DNA from: Bacteriovorax stolpii
GTDB lineage: Bacteria; Bdellovibrionota; Bacteriovoracia; Bacteriovoracales; Bacteriovoracaceae
Length of the DNA stretch: 64,000 nt
Direction: 5' to 3'
Assembly: GCA_945883845.1 (NCBI GenBank)
Contig: CAMCYI010000006.1
Location: 1 to 64,000 of the forward strand
How positions within the stretch are numbered: the stretch's first letter is position 1; the number at the start of each line of letters is the position of its first letter. The position numbers and the translations under genes are program-made. Below the pieces are notes generated by a model. It had not been told where the DNA came from. It made no database searches and worked only from the letters and a program-made list of their open reading frames with translations. Positions 41,656-50,454 of this stretch are shown one piece after another.

Positions 41656-42288
41656 CTAGAAGCTTTTTTTTTTGTCAGATGCTCTCGGTTCCTGGGCAAG
41701 TGCATCTGCCATCAGGACATTGGAAATGCTGAAATCAGAGATAAATGCGCGGATGAGATTTTTTCGGAAGTAGACAGCACATACGAGAAGAATAAATCCC
41801 AGAATGAAAATGTATTGGAGAAAGTTCTGCGACTTGTGGGACTTTTTTTCACGAGGAGTTACGGGAGGCTTTTCCTGAAGTTCTGACTTACTTTTTTTTT
41901 TCGCAACCGGAGCTGCATTGAGCTCCACAGGTTTAGCCGGTTCAGGATGGTTTTTTGGCCCGGAAGATTCTGGCTTTTTGAGATTTCCAAGGTTCACGCT
42001 ACCGATGAGAGTAACGTCATCCTGAGAGCGCTCGACTGATTGTGGACGATTATTCTGAGTGAGTACGTCTTTGGCTTCGCTGATCGGGTTAAAGGCCTGT
42101 ACGTCGTTACCTTTAAGGAACTGATTAACGAGTTCATCTTCGCGGATGAAAAACCAGTAACCATTTCCGGAACAGATTTCGTCTTCCGGTTTGATGGAAC
42201 CATTATTATACAGCTCGAGAACCTTCTCTTTCGAGACGGGTCCCAGGATGTGATTCGATTTTGTCCTGATGAGCCAGTTCTTTTCCAT
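41656..42288 (-). CDS. GYF_2-domain single-pass membrane protein (frame-0 product)
   Basis: The 210-residue frame-0 product has a GYF_2-like domain at about 4-58 (WLIRTKSNHILGPVSKEKV, GNGYWFFIRE), a Pro/Lys-rich linker, and a membrane helix at about 156-174. The frame ends 33 residues after the helix, just past an A10 run (K206-K208). A second A10 run codes K130-K132. GYF-type domains bind proline-rich sequences. It lies two bases after mlaD and so belongs to the MCE transporter operon. The full-length form may need frameshifting or transcript slippage. Confidence 0.72.
   Translation of the reverse strand: MEKNWLIRTKSNHILGPVSKEKVLELYNNGSIKPEDEICSGNGYWFFIREDELVNQFLKGNDVQAFNPISEAKDVLTQNNRPQSVERSQDDVTLIGSVNLGNLKKPESSGPKNHPEPAKPVELNAAPVAKKKSKSELQEKPPVTPREKKSHKSQNFLQYIFILGFILLVCAVYFRKNLIRAFISDFSISNVLMADALAQEPRASDKKKSF
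41664..41673 (-). other. A10 tract: candidate slippage/frameshift site (shift to long form)
   Basis: On the minus strand GAC is followed by ten A and then GCTTC. Frame 0 reads three Lys codons, then Ser, Phe, stop. A -1 shift, or one extra A in the transcript, continues with AAG CTT CTA into the long open frame ending at 40535. Confidence 0.6.
41892..41901 (-). other. Second A10 tract in the same gene (shift gives early stop)
   Basis: GCG is followed by ten A and GTAAG. Frame 0 reads Lys-Lys-Lys-Ser. A -1 shift or one extra A reads AAG then TAA, ending the protein at about residue 133 before the membrane helix. Confidence 0.5.
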
Positions 42289-42290
42289 AT

Positions 42291-43667
42291 CTACCTAGCA
42301 AAAATTCCCACGAGGGCCGCCAAATCCTGATCGCTGAAACGCAGACCCATCGAAATGGTAGCACTTTGTTTACCTTCTTTGGAAACAAGATCTTCACCAG
42401 CAAGACGGGCAAAGAGAACATTCCAGATTTTAACTTCTGAAATGAGACGTAAATTCGGCCCTGCGTCTTTCTGGTAATCGAAAAGTTCAAGACCAGTTCT
42501 GATCCCGTAGTCCGGGAAGAAATAATCCATACCCACACCACCGGTTGACTCGATCAAACCTGCACGCAGACCAAAACGCTGAATGCGGCGACCAATCTGG
42601 AAGTTAAACTTGAAAGCTGAGCTGTTAATTTTACGCGTAACAGTCCTCTGCTCTTTTCCTTCACCCTTTCGTGTAAATGATTCCTGTCTTTTCTCTGATT
42701 GTGGCCCGAAGTCATTGGTGACAATACCGAGACGGAAGAATCTTTCCGGCGCCGGATAGATATCAAGGTCAAAACGAGTGTCACCACCGAGGCGGGAGTT
42801 CACACCACTTGAAAGACCGATATCTGCTTCAATGTTATTAATACGGTTAACAAGGCGGTTCACGCTGGAGAGAGTTTGCGAAACCTGATCCACGACAGCA
42901 TCATCCCGGAGGAGTTTACCGACAGTACCTTTACCGTCTTTAAGATCGGCCATGATAATTTTGAGATCTGCCATAGCAGCATCGGCTTTCTCAAGAACAG
43001 GGCCTGCTTTATGAAGGTCCGACATTAGAGAGTCTTTCTGATATCTGTCTGTTTCGTAAGCAAGTTGTTCAGTGATCGCTTTAACATCATCAACGATGTC
43101 GTTAATTTTTGCTTCGTTACCTTCGGCAATACGTTTAAGACTTGCTGTCAGATCGTTCACATTGGTAATGATTTTCTTGATGACGTTGTTACCTTGCTCA
43201 TCACGAAGAGATTCTTTGATCGTGATAGCGATATCTTTCACTTCTTTCAACACGTCGGATGCATCTCTCGCGAGTGTATCAAAGCCCTGACCGGCTTCCG
43301 TTATGAGCGTAGATCCAGAGGGGAGACGATCATCATGACTGCCGACATCCATATCAATAAACTTGTCCCCGAGGAGACCGACACTTTTAATTTTTAATTT
43401 GGCGTTTCTTGTTACAAAAACATCTTCCAGGATTTCGAAAGTAATAAGTGCTTTGTTGCCCTTAAGCTCGATGCTTTTAATTTTACCTGCGTTGATCCCT
43501 GCCACTTTGATGGGAGTTTTTTCAAAAATACCGGACGCATCCGTAAGGACAGTCTTGTATTGCACGTGTTTCCCGAAACCAGATTGGTTCGAAGTAATTT
43601 TTAAGGACATAACCACTACGCTGGCAAGGGCAGCAAGCGTCAGCAATCCTACTTTCAGTGGGTTCAA
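42291..43667 (-). CDS. mlaD: MCE-family (MlaD-like) lipid transport protein with C-terminal beta-rich domain
   Basis: MCE proteins form hexameric tunnels that shuttle lipids between the membranes of the envelope. The 458-residue product has an N-terminal membrane anchor (7-24), one MCE domain (about 38-115, GIFEKTPIKVAGINAGKIKSIEL), a coiled-coil needle-like stretch (about 130-260, with a DKGTVGKLLRDD element) and a C-terminal region from about 290 with alternating strands (FRLGIVTNDF, FGLRAGLIESTGGVGMDYFF). That tail looks like an outer-membrane barrel or beta domain, as in other delta-group MCE proteins I know of. It forms the substrate-binding part of the transporter with MlaE and MlaF upstream. 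Confidence 0.87.
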   Translation of the reverse strand: MNPLKVGLLTLAALASVVVMSLKITSNQSGFGKHVQYKTVLTDASGIFEKTPIKVAGINAGKIKSIELKGNKALITFEILEDVFVTRNAKLKIKSVGLLGDKFIDMDVGSHDDRLPSGSTLITEAGQGFDTLARDASDVLKEVKDIAITIKESLRDEQGNNVIKKIITNVNDLTASLKRIAEGNEAKINDIVDDVKAITEQLAYETDRYQKDSLMSDLHKAGPVLEKADAAMADLKIIMADLKDGKGTVGKLLRDDAVVDQVSQTLSSVNRLVNRINNIEADIGLSSGVNSRLGGDTRFDLDIYPAPERFFRLGIVTNDFGPQSEKRQESFTRKGEGKEQRTVTRKINSSAFKFNFQIGRRIQRFGLRAGLIESTGGVGMDYFFPDYGIRTGLELFDYQKDAGPNLRLISEVKIWNVLFARLAGEDLVSKEGKQSATISMGLRFSDQDLAALVGIFAR

Positions 43668-43734
43668 GAATTTTACTCCATCAAAATTCTATAACTCTTA
43701 ATAGCTATATAATTTCAATGATAAGCGATTCCGG

Positions 43735-44496
43735 CTATAACTCAAGGAATCTTCGTATGACAGGATTTTCCGATTTCTTGAAACTTTCGACATCTAAATG
43801 CTCAACTACCCGCCCTTTTTCCATAAAGACGATGTAGTCCGAGTACTTTAGTGTGGCATGAATATCGTGAGAGATAATAATGGAAGTGAATCCTCTGTGT
43901 TCGTTTCTTCGATGAGTGTCGCGCATGAGATCATAGACCACATGAGTGGTGATCGGATCCAGTCCGGATGTAGGCTCATCATAAAGCATAATATGTGGAT
44001 CAAGTGCCAAACCGCGTGCAAGGCCCACACGCTTTCTCATCCCTCCTGAGAGTTCAGAAGGAAGTCGATAGGCAGCCTCTATTGAAATACCTGTGGAATC
44101 CAGAAGTGAGAGGACCTTTTCCTTGATCTCTTCCTCTGACATTTTGGTAAATTCGCGCAATGGAAATGCGACATTCTCAAAAGAAGTCAAAAAATCAAAA
44201 AGAGCAGCATATTGAAAAACCATACCGAAATTACGGCGAAATTCTCTGAGTTCAAGTTCACCAATTTTGTTTATGACAGTATCGAGAACTATCACTTCGC
44301 CCTCAGTGGGAAGGATGAGGCCCAGAATTAATTTCATTAACGTTGTTTTACCCGCACCGGAAAAACCGAGGATGGTCGTGATTTTTCCGCGATGAATTCC
44401 GAAGTTCAGATCATAAAGGATCTTGGCCTCTCCAAAACTTTTGGACAGGTTTTTAAATCTGACAGAAAAAATTTCTTCGTTCGTGTAGTTGATCAT
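43735..44496 (-). CDS. mlaF: MCE-type ABC transporter ATP-binding protein
   Basis: MlaF powers phospholipid movement by the MlaE permease. The 253-residue product has Walker A GFSGAGKTT (about 44-52), Q-loop FQYAALFD, the signature LSGGMRKR with its downstream ARGLALDP, and Walker B IMLYDEPTSGLDP. The LSGGMRKRVGLAR form is typical of Mla/Ttg2A ATPases. It overlaps mlaE by four bases; mlaD follows after 67 bases. Confidence 0.93.
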   Translation of the reverse strand: MINYTNEEIFSVRFKNLSKSFGEAKILYDLNFGIHRGKITTILGFSGAGKTTLMKLILGLILPTEGEVIVLDTVINKIGELELREFRRNFGMVFQYAALFDFLTSFENVAFPLREFTKMSEEEIKEKVLSLLDSTGISIEAAYRLPSELSGGMRKRVGLARGLALDPHIMLYDEPTSGLDPITTHVVYDLMRDTHRRNEHRGFTSIIISHDIHATLKYSDYIVFMEKGRVVEHLDVESFKKSENPVIRRFLEL

Positions 44497-45284
44497 AATA
44501 TTTTCGCCAGGAAACTTGTGAGGAAGTAATCCACCACAAGTACGGTAATCATTCCCCAGACGACGGCCATATTTGTTCCCTTACCTACTCCTTCAGCTCC
44601 ACCTTCAACGCGAAAACCCTGATAGGTACCGATAATTCCAATGAGGTAACCAAAGACTGTCGCCTTGATAAGTCCTTCGGCAACCATGCCAAGTCTCATA
44701 AGGTCACTGATTTTTTGAGTGTAGAGAATGGGATCAATCTGAAGAAGTTTAACTCCGATTACCCATGAGCCGCCATATCCTACGATGAGGAAAATCGCCG
44801 AAAGCATCGGCATAGAAATCATCGCTCCCAGAATTCGGGGGACAGCGAGGTACTGATAAGAATTGATTCCCATAACTTCAAGAGCATCAATTTGCTCTGT
44901 CACTTTCATGCTTCCGATCTGAGCGGCCATCGCAGCTCCACACCGGCCCGCCACAACAAGACCAGTGAGGACCGGTGCAAGTTCCTTGGCCATAGCAATA
45001 GCGACAAGTGGTCCGATGAAGGAATCAGTATTGATCGCTTTAAATCCCAGGTAAATCTGAATCGCGAATACCATGCCGGTGAAACTTGAAGTGAGAAAGA
45101 TGATGAAGATGGACTTGTTGCCCATAAAATAAATCTGGTCAAACAGAAGCTTGAATCGAAATGGAGGCTTGAATGTCCAGAAAATCGTCCTGAGTGTGAA
45201 GTTTGTAAAACTTCCCAATCCATTCAGGAGATCCATAACGGTTTCCCCTAAATTCGTAATTCTTTTCTCGAAAAATGCCAGCAT
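44493..45284 (-). CDS. mlaE: MCE-type ABC transporter permease
   Basis: MlaE is the inner-membrane permease of the lipid transporter. The 263-residue product has an N-terminal amphipathic helix, about five membrane segments, the AMAKELAPVLTGLVVAGRCGAAMAAQIGSMKVTEQIDAL region that is the family hallmark, and the C-terminal GGAEGVGKGTNMAVV segment. It follows alr by four bases. Confidence 0.94.
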   Translation of the reverse strand: MLAFFEKRITNLGETVMDLLNGLGSFTNFTLRTIFWTFKPPFRFKLLFDQIYFMGNKSIFIIFLTSSFTGMVFAIQIYLGFKAINTDSFIGPLVAIAMAKELAPVLTGLVVAGRCGAAMAAQIGSMKVTEQIDALEVMGINSYQYLAVPRILGAMISMPMLSAIFLIVGYGGSWVIGVKLLQIDPILYTQKISDLMRLGMVAEGLIKATVFGYLIGIIGTYQGFRVEGGAEGVGKGTNMAVVWGMITVLVVDYFLTSFLAKIL

Positions 45285-45288
45285 GCTC

Positions 45289-46401
45289 CTACTTTACTTT
45301 ATAAATTCTGGGAATCCGATGAGAAATTGCGCACATCACCTGATACGGAATCGTTTTCATTTGAGTCGCAATGTCAGTTATCACGCGGTTGTCGTTATTC
45401 CATATTTCAATCTGATCTTCGACTTTGATTTTTCCTTCTGCCGATGGATCGAACATCAGAAAGGCCATGTCCATATTGATCCGGGCAAAAAGTTTGGCCT
45501 TCAGGCCTTTTATGTTGAGTTCGAGACCACTGGCAAATGTAACGAGACCATCGCCATAGCCAATAGGAATGATCGCCAAAAATGCATCATGAGGAAGAAC
45601 ATTAATTCCGTATCCAATCGGCGTTCCTTTCTTAGCGTGGAAAGTCTTCATGACCTTCGTCATGAGACGAGAGGACTGTTTTCCAAACCAGATTTGCGGT
45701 TCGAGAACTGCCGGAGGACCGTAGAGCATGAGTCCTGGACGGATGTAGGTTTCGTCGACGCCGAATTTCTGTTCAATCGCACCGGAATTAGAAACTGAAG
45801 TTGTTCGCACTTCTACACCAGCATCTTTAAGATTTTTTTGAATCCGCCGGAATTCATCCATCTGACGATGAGTCTTATCCCCTTCTTTGAGGATAAAATA
45901 CGAACAGGCAAAATGTGTGAGGAGATGCTCAATGCCACGGCTCTTCAGACGAGGAACAAACGGCTCGAGTTCTTCCCAGCTGAAACCCAGACGGTTCATT
46001 CCAGTATTCAATTTAATGACAAGAGGAACTCTCTTGAACTCAGGGTTCGAAAGGATCACTTCAAGATCGGCCGGCTGATGAATCACAGGAGTGATTTTCA
46101 TTTCTGCATAGGCCTGACGTAATTTAGGATTTTGCATTTCAGAGTCAGAGAAAACAAGCATCTCGACATCGAGATCCGGAGACTCTTCAAAAACTGCGAG
46201 AGCTTCACCTAGACTCGCGCATCCGAGTTTTTTCACACCATGCTCACGGACCATGTGCTGGGAAATCGGAATAAGTCCGTTTCCATAAGCATTGGCCTTC
46301 ACCATAGGAATGAGTTCCGCACGCGGAGCAAGTTTTTTTATGGATTGGACGTTCTCTCCCAAGAGAGAAAGATTGATCTCAAGGAAACTGGAGTGCCTCA
46401 T
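45289..46401 (-). CDS. alr: Alanine racemase
   Basis: Alr interconverts L- and D-alanine with PLP, supplying D-Ala for peptidoglycan. The 370-residue product has the PLP-lysine segment MVKANAYGNG (about 33-42), the barrel with HFACS and a C-terminal beta domain with IGYGDGL and the RINMDMAF segment. The catalytic Tyr lies in GYGINVLP. It begins two bases after the pseudo-receiver gene. Confidence 0.93.
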   Translation of the reverse strand: MRHSSFLEINLSLLGENVQSIKKLAPRAELIPMVKANAYGNGLIPISQHMVREHGVKKLGCASLGEALAVFEESPDLDVEMLVFSDSEMQNPKLRQAYAEMKITPVIHQPADLEVILSNPEFKRVPLVIKLNTGMNRLGFSWEELEPFVPRLKSRGIEHLLTHFACSYFILKEGDKTHRQMDEFRRIQKNLKDAGVEVRTTSVSNSGAIEQKFGVDETYIRPGLMLYGPPAVLEPQIWFGKQSSRLMTKVMKTFHAKKGTPIGYGINVLPHDAFLAIIPIGYGDGLVTFASGLELNIKGLKAKLFARINMDMAFLMFDPSAEGKIKVEDQIEIWNNDNRVITDIATQMKTIPYQVMCAISHRIPRIYKVK

Positions 46402-46403
46402 GA

Positions 46404-47840
46404 TCAGACCGAAAGCTTACGGCCTTCGCGGTTTGTAACCATGAGCCTTTTTGATTCAGCTGCCATTGAATGATCATCGAGTTCTTTCTCGAAAATCCTG
46501 AAGTAATGAGCAGAAGATGCAGGAAGGTGTTTCAGCACCGGCATCATATCCTCAGAGAGAATCTGCGTATTATCTTCGAAGAATTTCCAATAACCGAACT
46601 GACGAATGAAAGATTGAAGCATCTGCGTTTCCAGTTCCAGGTTTTCACGCGGAATGAAAAACAGAACGTGCCACGGTCCCATTAAAGAAAGCTTCGTTGA
46701 TTTTTGCAGTCGACCTGCAAGTTGCAGGAAGAAATCGTTAAAGAAAGCTGCCCAGTAGAATTTATTCTGCGTCCGCTTCTTCGCAACATCGATCAAAGGA
46801 ATGAGTGAGAGACAAATTATGCGTGAATCAGCTTCTGTTCCCGCTCTCTGCATCTTATCCATGTTGTCAAGTGCTTCCCACATCGGGAGGAACTGATTTG
46901 AATAGTGCGGGAGTTGCTGGAAGAGTTTCATGCGACGAAGGCTTGAGCTCAATGTGCTCTCCAGAACATCCCATGGGAAATTCATCATGCGCTCTTCGCG
47001 GAATGAAATGAAGAGTACCATTTCCGGGTGCGTACTGCCGGCATGAATTTTCAGCATCACAGGTTCAAGTTCAAACAGATCGTTGGCAACCTGAGTGGCC
47101 ATATCCTGAGCGAAAGCTTCGATTCCTGAAGTATTCGTTTGGCCCAACCAGAGTGATGGGAACGGATGATATTTCTTACGTGTGATTTCTGGAGAAACGA
47201 GTTTCTGTCCGCTCTGATTGAGTTCGTATACACCATAGCCGTCGATGGCTTCCCATGATTCGAGCTTACTGATGAGACTGATTACGAAATCCTGGCGACT
47301 GTTATCGCTTTCGAGTTCAGTGCAGAAGTTACGGATGAAATCAAAGTGAGCTCGAAATTCTTCGGCGGAACTGCGGTCAGAAATCAGGCGCTGAGAGCGT
47401 GACTGAAGGCGACCGATTCTTTGCTCCATCTCTGCCAGCTGCTGACGTAAGCGAATTTCTTCCTGACGTTTTTTAACGACGGACATGATCTGCGCATTGA
47501 GAGAAGCATCGTTATGAATGTATGCAACCGGGTTCAGACCCATCGTTGATTGAAGAAGGATTTTCGTTGTTTCTTTCGAGTAGAATGCGTACGCGAGAGT
47601 TCCATCCTGCACATGCGGGTGAGACTTGAACTGAATTGTACCCTGACTCATCTTCGTCACATCAACAATCACGAGATCCGGCATCTGGATTTTACTCGCA
47701 ACCCAGAACTCATCGAGACTCTGGTAGTGATGGGCCAGAATGTTATTGAGCCTGAGGGCACTGGCGATTTCTTTGGCAGAGGCCAAATCATCCATCAGTA
47801 TGGCCACCGAAAGTTCAATCCCTTGAGTTGTGGTCTGCAT
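46404..47840 (-). CDS. Pseudo-receiver domain protein with coiled coil, function unknown
   Basis: The 478-residue product begins with a domain that resembles a response-regulator receiver (about 10-125): acidic pair MDD near 17 and IVDV near 60, but the Lys of the KP motif is not found, so phosphorylation is doubtful. A coiled coil follows (about 125-165, RQEEIRLRQQLAEMEQRIGRLQ), then a GAF-like or other alpha/beta part to about 480. No catalytic signature for a kinase or cyclase is seen. It probably acts as a signalling scaffold. GGGAGG before the ATG marks the start. It heads the alr-mla operon. Confidence 0.6.
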   Translation of the reverse strand: MQTTTQGIELSVAILMDDLASAKEIASALRLNNILAHHYQSLDEFWVASKIQMPDLVIVDVTKMSQGTIQFKSHPHVQDGTLAYAFYSKETTKILLQSTMGLNPVAYIHNDASLNAQIMSVVKKRQEEIRLRQQLAEMEQRIGRLQSRSQRLISDRSSAEEFRAHFDFIRNFCTELESDNSRQDFVISLISKLESWEAIDGYGVYELNQSGQKLVSPEITRKKYHPFPSLWLGQTNTSGIEAFAQDMATQVANDLFELEPVMLKIHAGSTHPEMVLFISFREERMMNFPWDVLESTLSSSLRRMKLFQQLPHYSNQFLPMWEALDNMDKMQRAGTEADSRIICLSLIPLIDVAKKRTQNKFYWAAFFNDFFLQLAGRLQKSTKLSLMGPWHVLFFIPRENLELETQMLQSFIRQFGYWKFFEDNTQILSEDMMPVLKHLPASSAHYFRIFEKELDDHSMAAESKRLMVTNREGRKLSV

Positions 47841-47906
47841 GCGGTCCTCCCGACCTTATGATTTCGTGTGTCCATGGTATCCCACTAAAAAACTAGAAGG
47901 CAACTA

Positions 47907-48440
47907 TTAGGAGGTGAGGATCTCGACCCATAACTGACGGGCAGCAGTTTTCAGGGATGTTCCCTCGGGATTTTTGATTTTCCAGGGGATAAGGTCGAAA
48001 ATGATTTTACGTTCAAGGTAGAGTTTTTCCATCTCCATTTTTCCCTTCTGCACAAGGGGTCTCACGGCAGCCAGCGGTTCGTTCAGTCTTTTCCAGCATG
48101 TTTCAAAGTCAGCATGAAGATGGACAATCCTGACCTTAGGCATCCGGTTTAAAGACACATAAATTTCTTTGGTAATTGTTCCACCACCGAGAGCGAGAAC
48201 ACCGGTGTGCTTCCCCTGCAGCCACTCTGCGAGAGCTTCCTGCTCTCTTTGCCGGAATTTTGGCCAGCCTTCGAGAGCGATAATCGTGGGAATGTCATTG
48301 CCGGCCTTTTTCGCGATCAGGTTATCAAGATCATCAAATCGATCCCAGCCAAAGGGCGTATCAGCTCCAATTGCTTTCAAAAAAGACGATTTTCCTGCCC
48401 CCGAGAAGCCTGCAATCAATATTTTTTCGCATGATGCCAT
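47907..48440 (-). CDS. aroK: Shikimate kinase-like protein
   Basis: Shikimate kinase phosphorylates shikimate at the 3-OH in the chorismate pathway. The 177-residue product has a Walker A GFSGAGKSSF (about 10-19), an acidic DDLD (about 35-38) for shikimate binding, FRQREQEAL like the family FRxxE segment, and LALGGGTI. The C-terminal lid Arg is in AAVRPLV. I start at ATG 48440 because AAGGG lies five bases upstream; the frame is open to 48467. Some family members act on other substrates, so the name is likely, not certain. Confidence 0.75.
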   Translation of the reverse strand: MASCEKILIAGFSGAGKSSFLKAIGADTPFGWDRFDDLDNLIAKKAGNDIPTIIALEGWPKFRQREQEALAEWLQGKHTGVLALGGGTITKEIYVSLNRMPKVRIVHLHADFETCWKRLNEPLAAVRPLVQKGKMEMEKLYLERKIIFDLIPWKIKNPEGTSLKTAARQLWVEILTS

Positions 48441-48510
48441 TTGGGCCCTTGTGCGTTCGTGTAACATCCATTAAATACCTAGGACATATTTTAAGTCAAA
48501 GGCGATGCAG

Positions 48511-49047
48511 ATGCAAAAGAACAACAAGGTGGACGCTGAGATTAGTCTCATTAAAGTCCCCGTCAATTCCAAGTATGAATTTGAACTCGATCAGGAGACT
48601 GACTGGGTCCGTGAATTCTTGCTGGAACTCAATGAGAACGCGACGGAAAAATCTCCCAAGCAATACCTCGAAGATACCAGCATCCTCATTACCGGTACGA
48701 TTGAGAAAAAAGATAAGACCGACATGGGCGAGTTCCTCCTCGTCACTGGCATTGTCCAGGTTGATTACGTCACTGAATGTGTCAGGACTCTGAAGCCGAT
48801 GACGATTGAACTCGATGTCCCTTTTAAAGTCTGTTTTATAGATGAGGCCCTGGCCGAGTCAGAACTCTTTGTTGATCAGGACGAGACATATGTTGAAGGC
48901 GAAGTTTATGAACTCTATTTCTTTACGAAAAGAATCGTGAATTTCCGCGACATGCTTCACGAACAGATCTTCCTGAATGTAGACCCTTATCCCATTCTTG
49001 ACGCGGAAAGCAAGTTAGACGGAGTCGATTCAGAATCTCACTCGTAA
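48511..49047 (+). CDS. yceD: DUF177/YceD-family protein
   Basis: DUF177 (YceD) proteins are linked to 23S rRNA and to the L32 gene in most bacteria. The 178-residue product is acidic, with the usual shape: an N-terminal strand-rich part, VTGIVQVDYVTECVRTLKPM (about 85-105) with the central Cys, and a FIDE segment. Classical members have a CxxC pair in a zinc-like loop; only one of the cysteines is evident here. AAAGG is eight bases before ATG 48511; an ATG at 48505 is too close. rpmF follows after about 110 bases, as expected. Confidence 0.8.
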   Translation: MQKNNKVDAEISLIKVPVNSKYEFELDQETDWVREFLLELNENATEKSPKQYLEDTSILITGTIEKKDKTDMGEFLLVTGIVQVDYVTECVRTLKPMTIELDVPFKVCFIDEALAESELFVDQDETYVEGEVYELYFFTKRIVNFRDMLHEQIFLNVDPYPILDAESKLDGVDSESHS

Positions 49048-49155
49048 GTAAGCGCATTTTGAGCTTGGCATACGGGTGAATCTATATTAGAAATGAAACC
49101 TCATTTTTAAAACATACTAGAAAACCAAGTTTTTTGAGTCATATCGGAGGCATTT

Positions 49156-49368
49156 GTGGCAGTACCTAAGAAAAGAACCAGCGTATCGAGAAAAGGCTTA
49201 CGCCGTGCTGGTCAACATCACAAACTTTACAGAAAGTTTCCACAATCTTGCACAAACTGCGGTGACTCTGTTCTTCCGCACCACGTTTGTCCTGCTTGCG
49301 GCCACTATAAAGGCAAACAAGTGTTGGAAATCAAGGTCAAGGCAGTCGCTGCTGGCGCCCAAGCTTAA
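49156..49368 (+). CDS. rpmF: 50S ribosomal protein L32
   Basis: L32 is a small zinc-ribbon protein of the large ribosomal subunit. The 70-residue product starts with MAVPKKRTSVSRKG, the universal L32 N-terminus, and has a four-Cys zinc ribbon (CTNC and CPAC). Translation starts at GTG with GGAGG six bases upstream. A strong terminator follows at 49391. Confidence 0.97.
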   Translation: MAVPKKRTSVSRKGLRRAGQHHKLYRKFPQSCTNCGDSVLPHHVCPACGHYKGKQVLEIKVKAVAAGAQA

Positions 49369-49390
49369 TCTAAAGAAATCAGTTTCAATA

Positions 49391-49417
49391 AAAAAGCCTT
49401 CGAAAGAAGGCTTTTTT
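49391..49417 (+). terminator. Intrinsic terminator after rpmF
   Basis: AAAAAGCCTTC (49391-49401) pairs with GAAGGCTTTTT (49406-49416) around a GAAA loop, followed by a T run. It separates yceD-rpmF from the fab genes. Confidence 0.92.
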
Positions 49418-49443
49418 ATTTCTAAGAGGAAAGAGGCCTATAT

Positions 49444-50445
49444 ATGAAACTCTTCAACACCAAGATCCTCGGTACTGGCAGTTACCTTCCGGAAAAAATT
49501 GTTACCAATCACGATCTCGCTAAACGCATCGATACCAATGATGAGTGGATCGTTGAACGTACAGGAATCAAAGCCCGCCGTATTGCTGACATTTCAAAAG
49601 ACGAAGTTCCCTCGGGGATGGCCAAAGAGGCTACACTCCGCGCTCTCGAAGCTGCGAACCTCACTCCCAATGATATCGACTGCATTCTGTTTTCTTCAAC
49701 CCTCGCCGATCAGGCCATGCCAAACGCTGCGAGTGTTCTTCAGTTCAAACTCGGGATCACAAATAACTGCCCTGCTCTTGATGTGAACGCTGCTTGCTCT
49801 GGTTGGATCTATCTTATCCCGATGGCAAACGCCCTCATTCAGACAGGGGTGTATAAGCACATCCTCGTTGTAGGTTCTGAAATGCTTTCATCTTTCAATA
49901 ACTGGGATGACCGCAATACATGTATTCTTTTCGGAGATGCCTGTGGGGTTGCGATTCTCGGTCGCGCTTCTGAAAACGAAGACGCCAGAATTTATTCAAC
50001 AGTTCTTTCATCTGACTCTTCTAAAAAAGATCACCTCACTCTGTGGGCAGGTGGTTCAGCGAAAAAAATCACTCATGAAGTTCTCGAGAACAATGAGCAG
50101 TGGATGACGATGAATGGCCAGGAAATTTTCAAGGCCGCAGTAAAGACCATGGCTGCACACGCTGAAAAAGTTGTGAAAGAGTCCGGTCTCACGATGAATG
50201 ACGTCGACTGGTTCATTCCTCACCAGGCCAACTTGCGCATTATCGAAGCAGTGGGCACACGCTTCAATTTCCCTCCGGAAAAAGTCATCATCAACGTTGA
50301 GAAATACGCAAACACTTCTTCTGCAACTGTACCTGTTGCTTTTGATGAAGCCGTTCGTGACGGAAGAATCAAGCGTGGAGACAACGTTCTCTTTGCCGCT
50401 TTCGGGGCGGGGCTGACCGCTGGTGCGATCTTCTTTAAATACTGA
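49444..50445 (+). CDS. fabH: 3-oxoacyl-ACP synthase III (KAS III)
   Basis: FabH condenses acetyl-CoA with malonyl-ACP to begin fatty-acid synthesis. The 333-residue product has the thiolase fold with the catalytic triad: Cys118 in VNAACSG, His in WFIPHQAN and Asn in YANTSSATV. It lies directly after the rpmF terminator, with no plsX gene between. fabD begins nine bases on. Confidence 0.96.
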   Translation: MKLFNTKILGTGSYLPEKIVTNHDLAKRIDTNDEWIVERTGIKARRIADISKDEVPSGMAKEATLRALEAANLTPNDIDCILFSSTLADQAMPNAASVLQFKLGITNNCPALDVNAACSGWIYLIPMANALIQTGVYKHILVVGSEMLSSFNNWDDRNTCILFGDACGVAILGRASENEDARIYSTVLSSDSSKKDHLTLWAGGSAKKITHEVLENNEQWMTMNGQEIFKAAVKTMAAHAEKVVKESGLTMNDVDWFIPHQANLRIIEAVGTRFNFPPEKVIINVEKYANTSSATVPVAFDEAVRDGRIKRGDNVLFAAFGAGLTAGAIFFKY

Positions 50446-50454
50446 GGAACATTT

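Noticed and set aside
45151..45798. 215-codon open frame on the plus strand
   Set aside because: Antisense to mlaE and alr; both are well supported.
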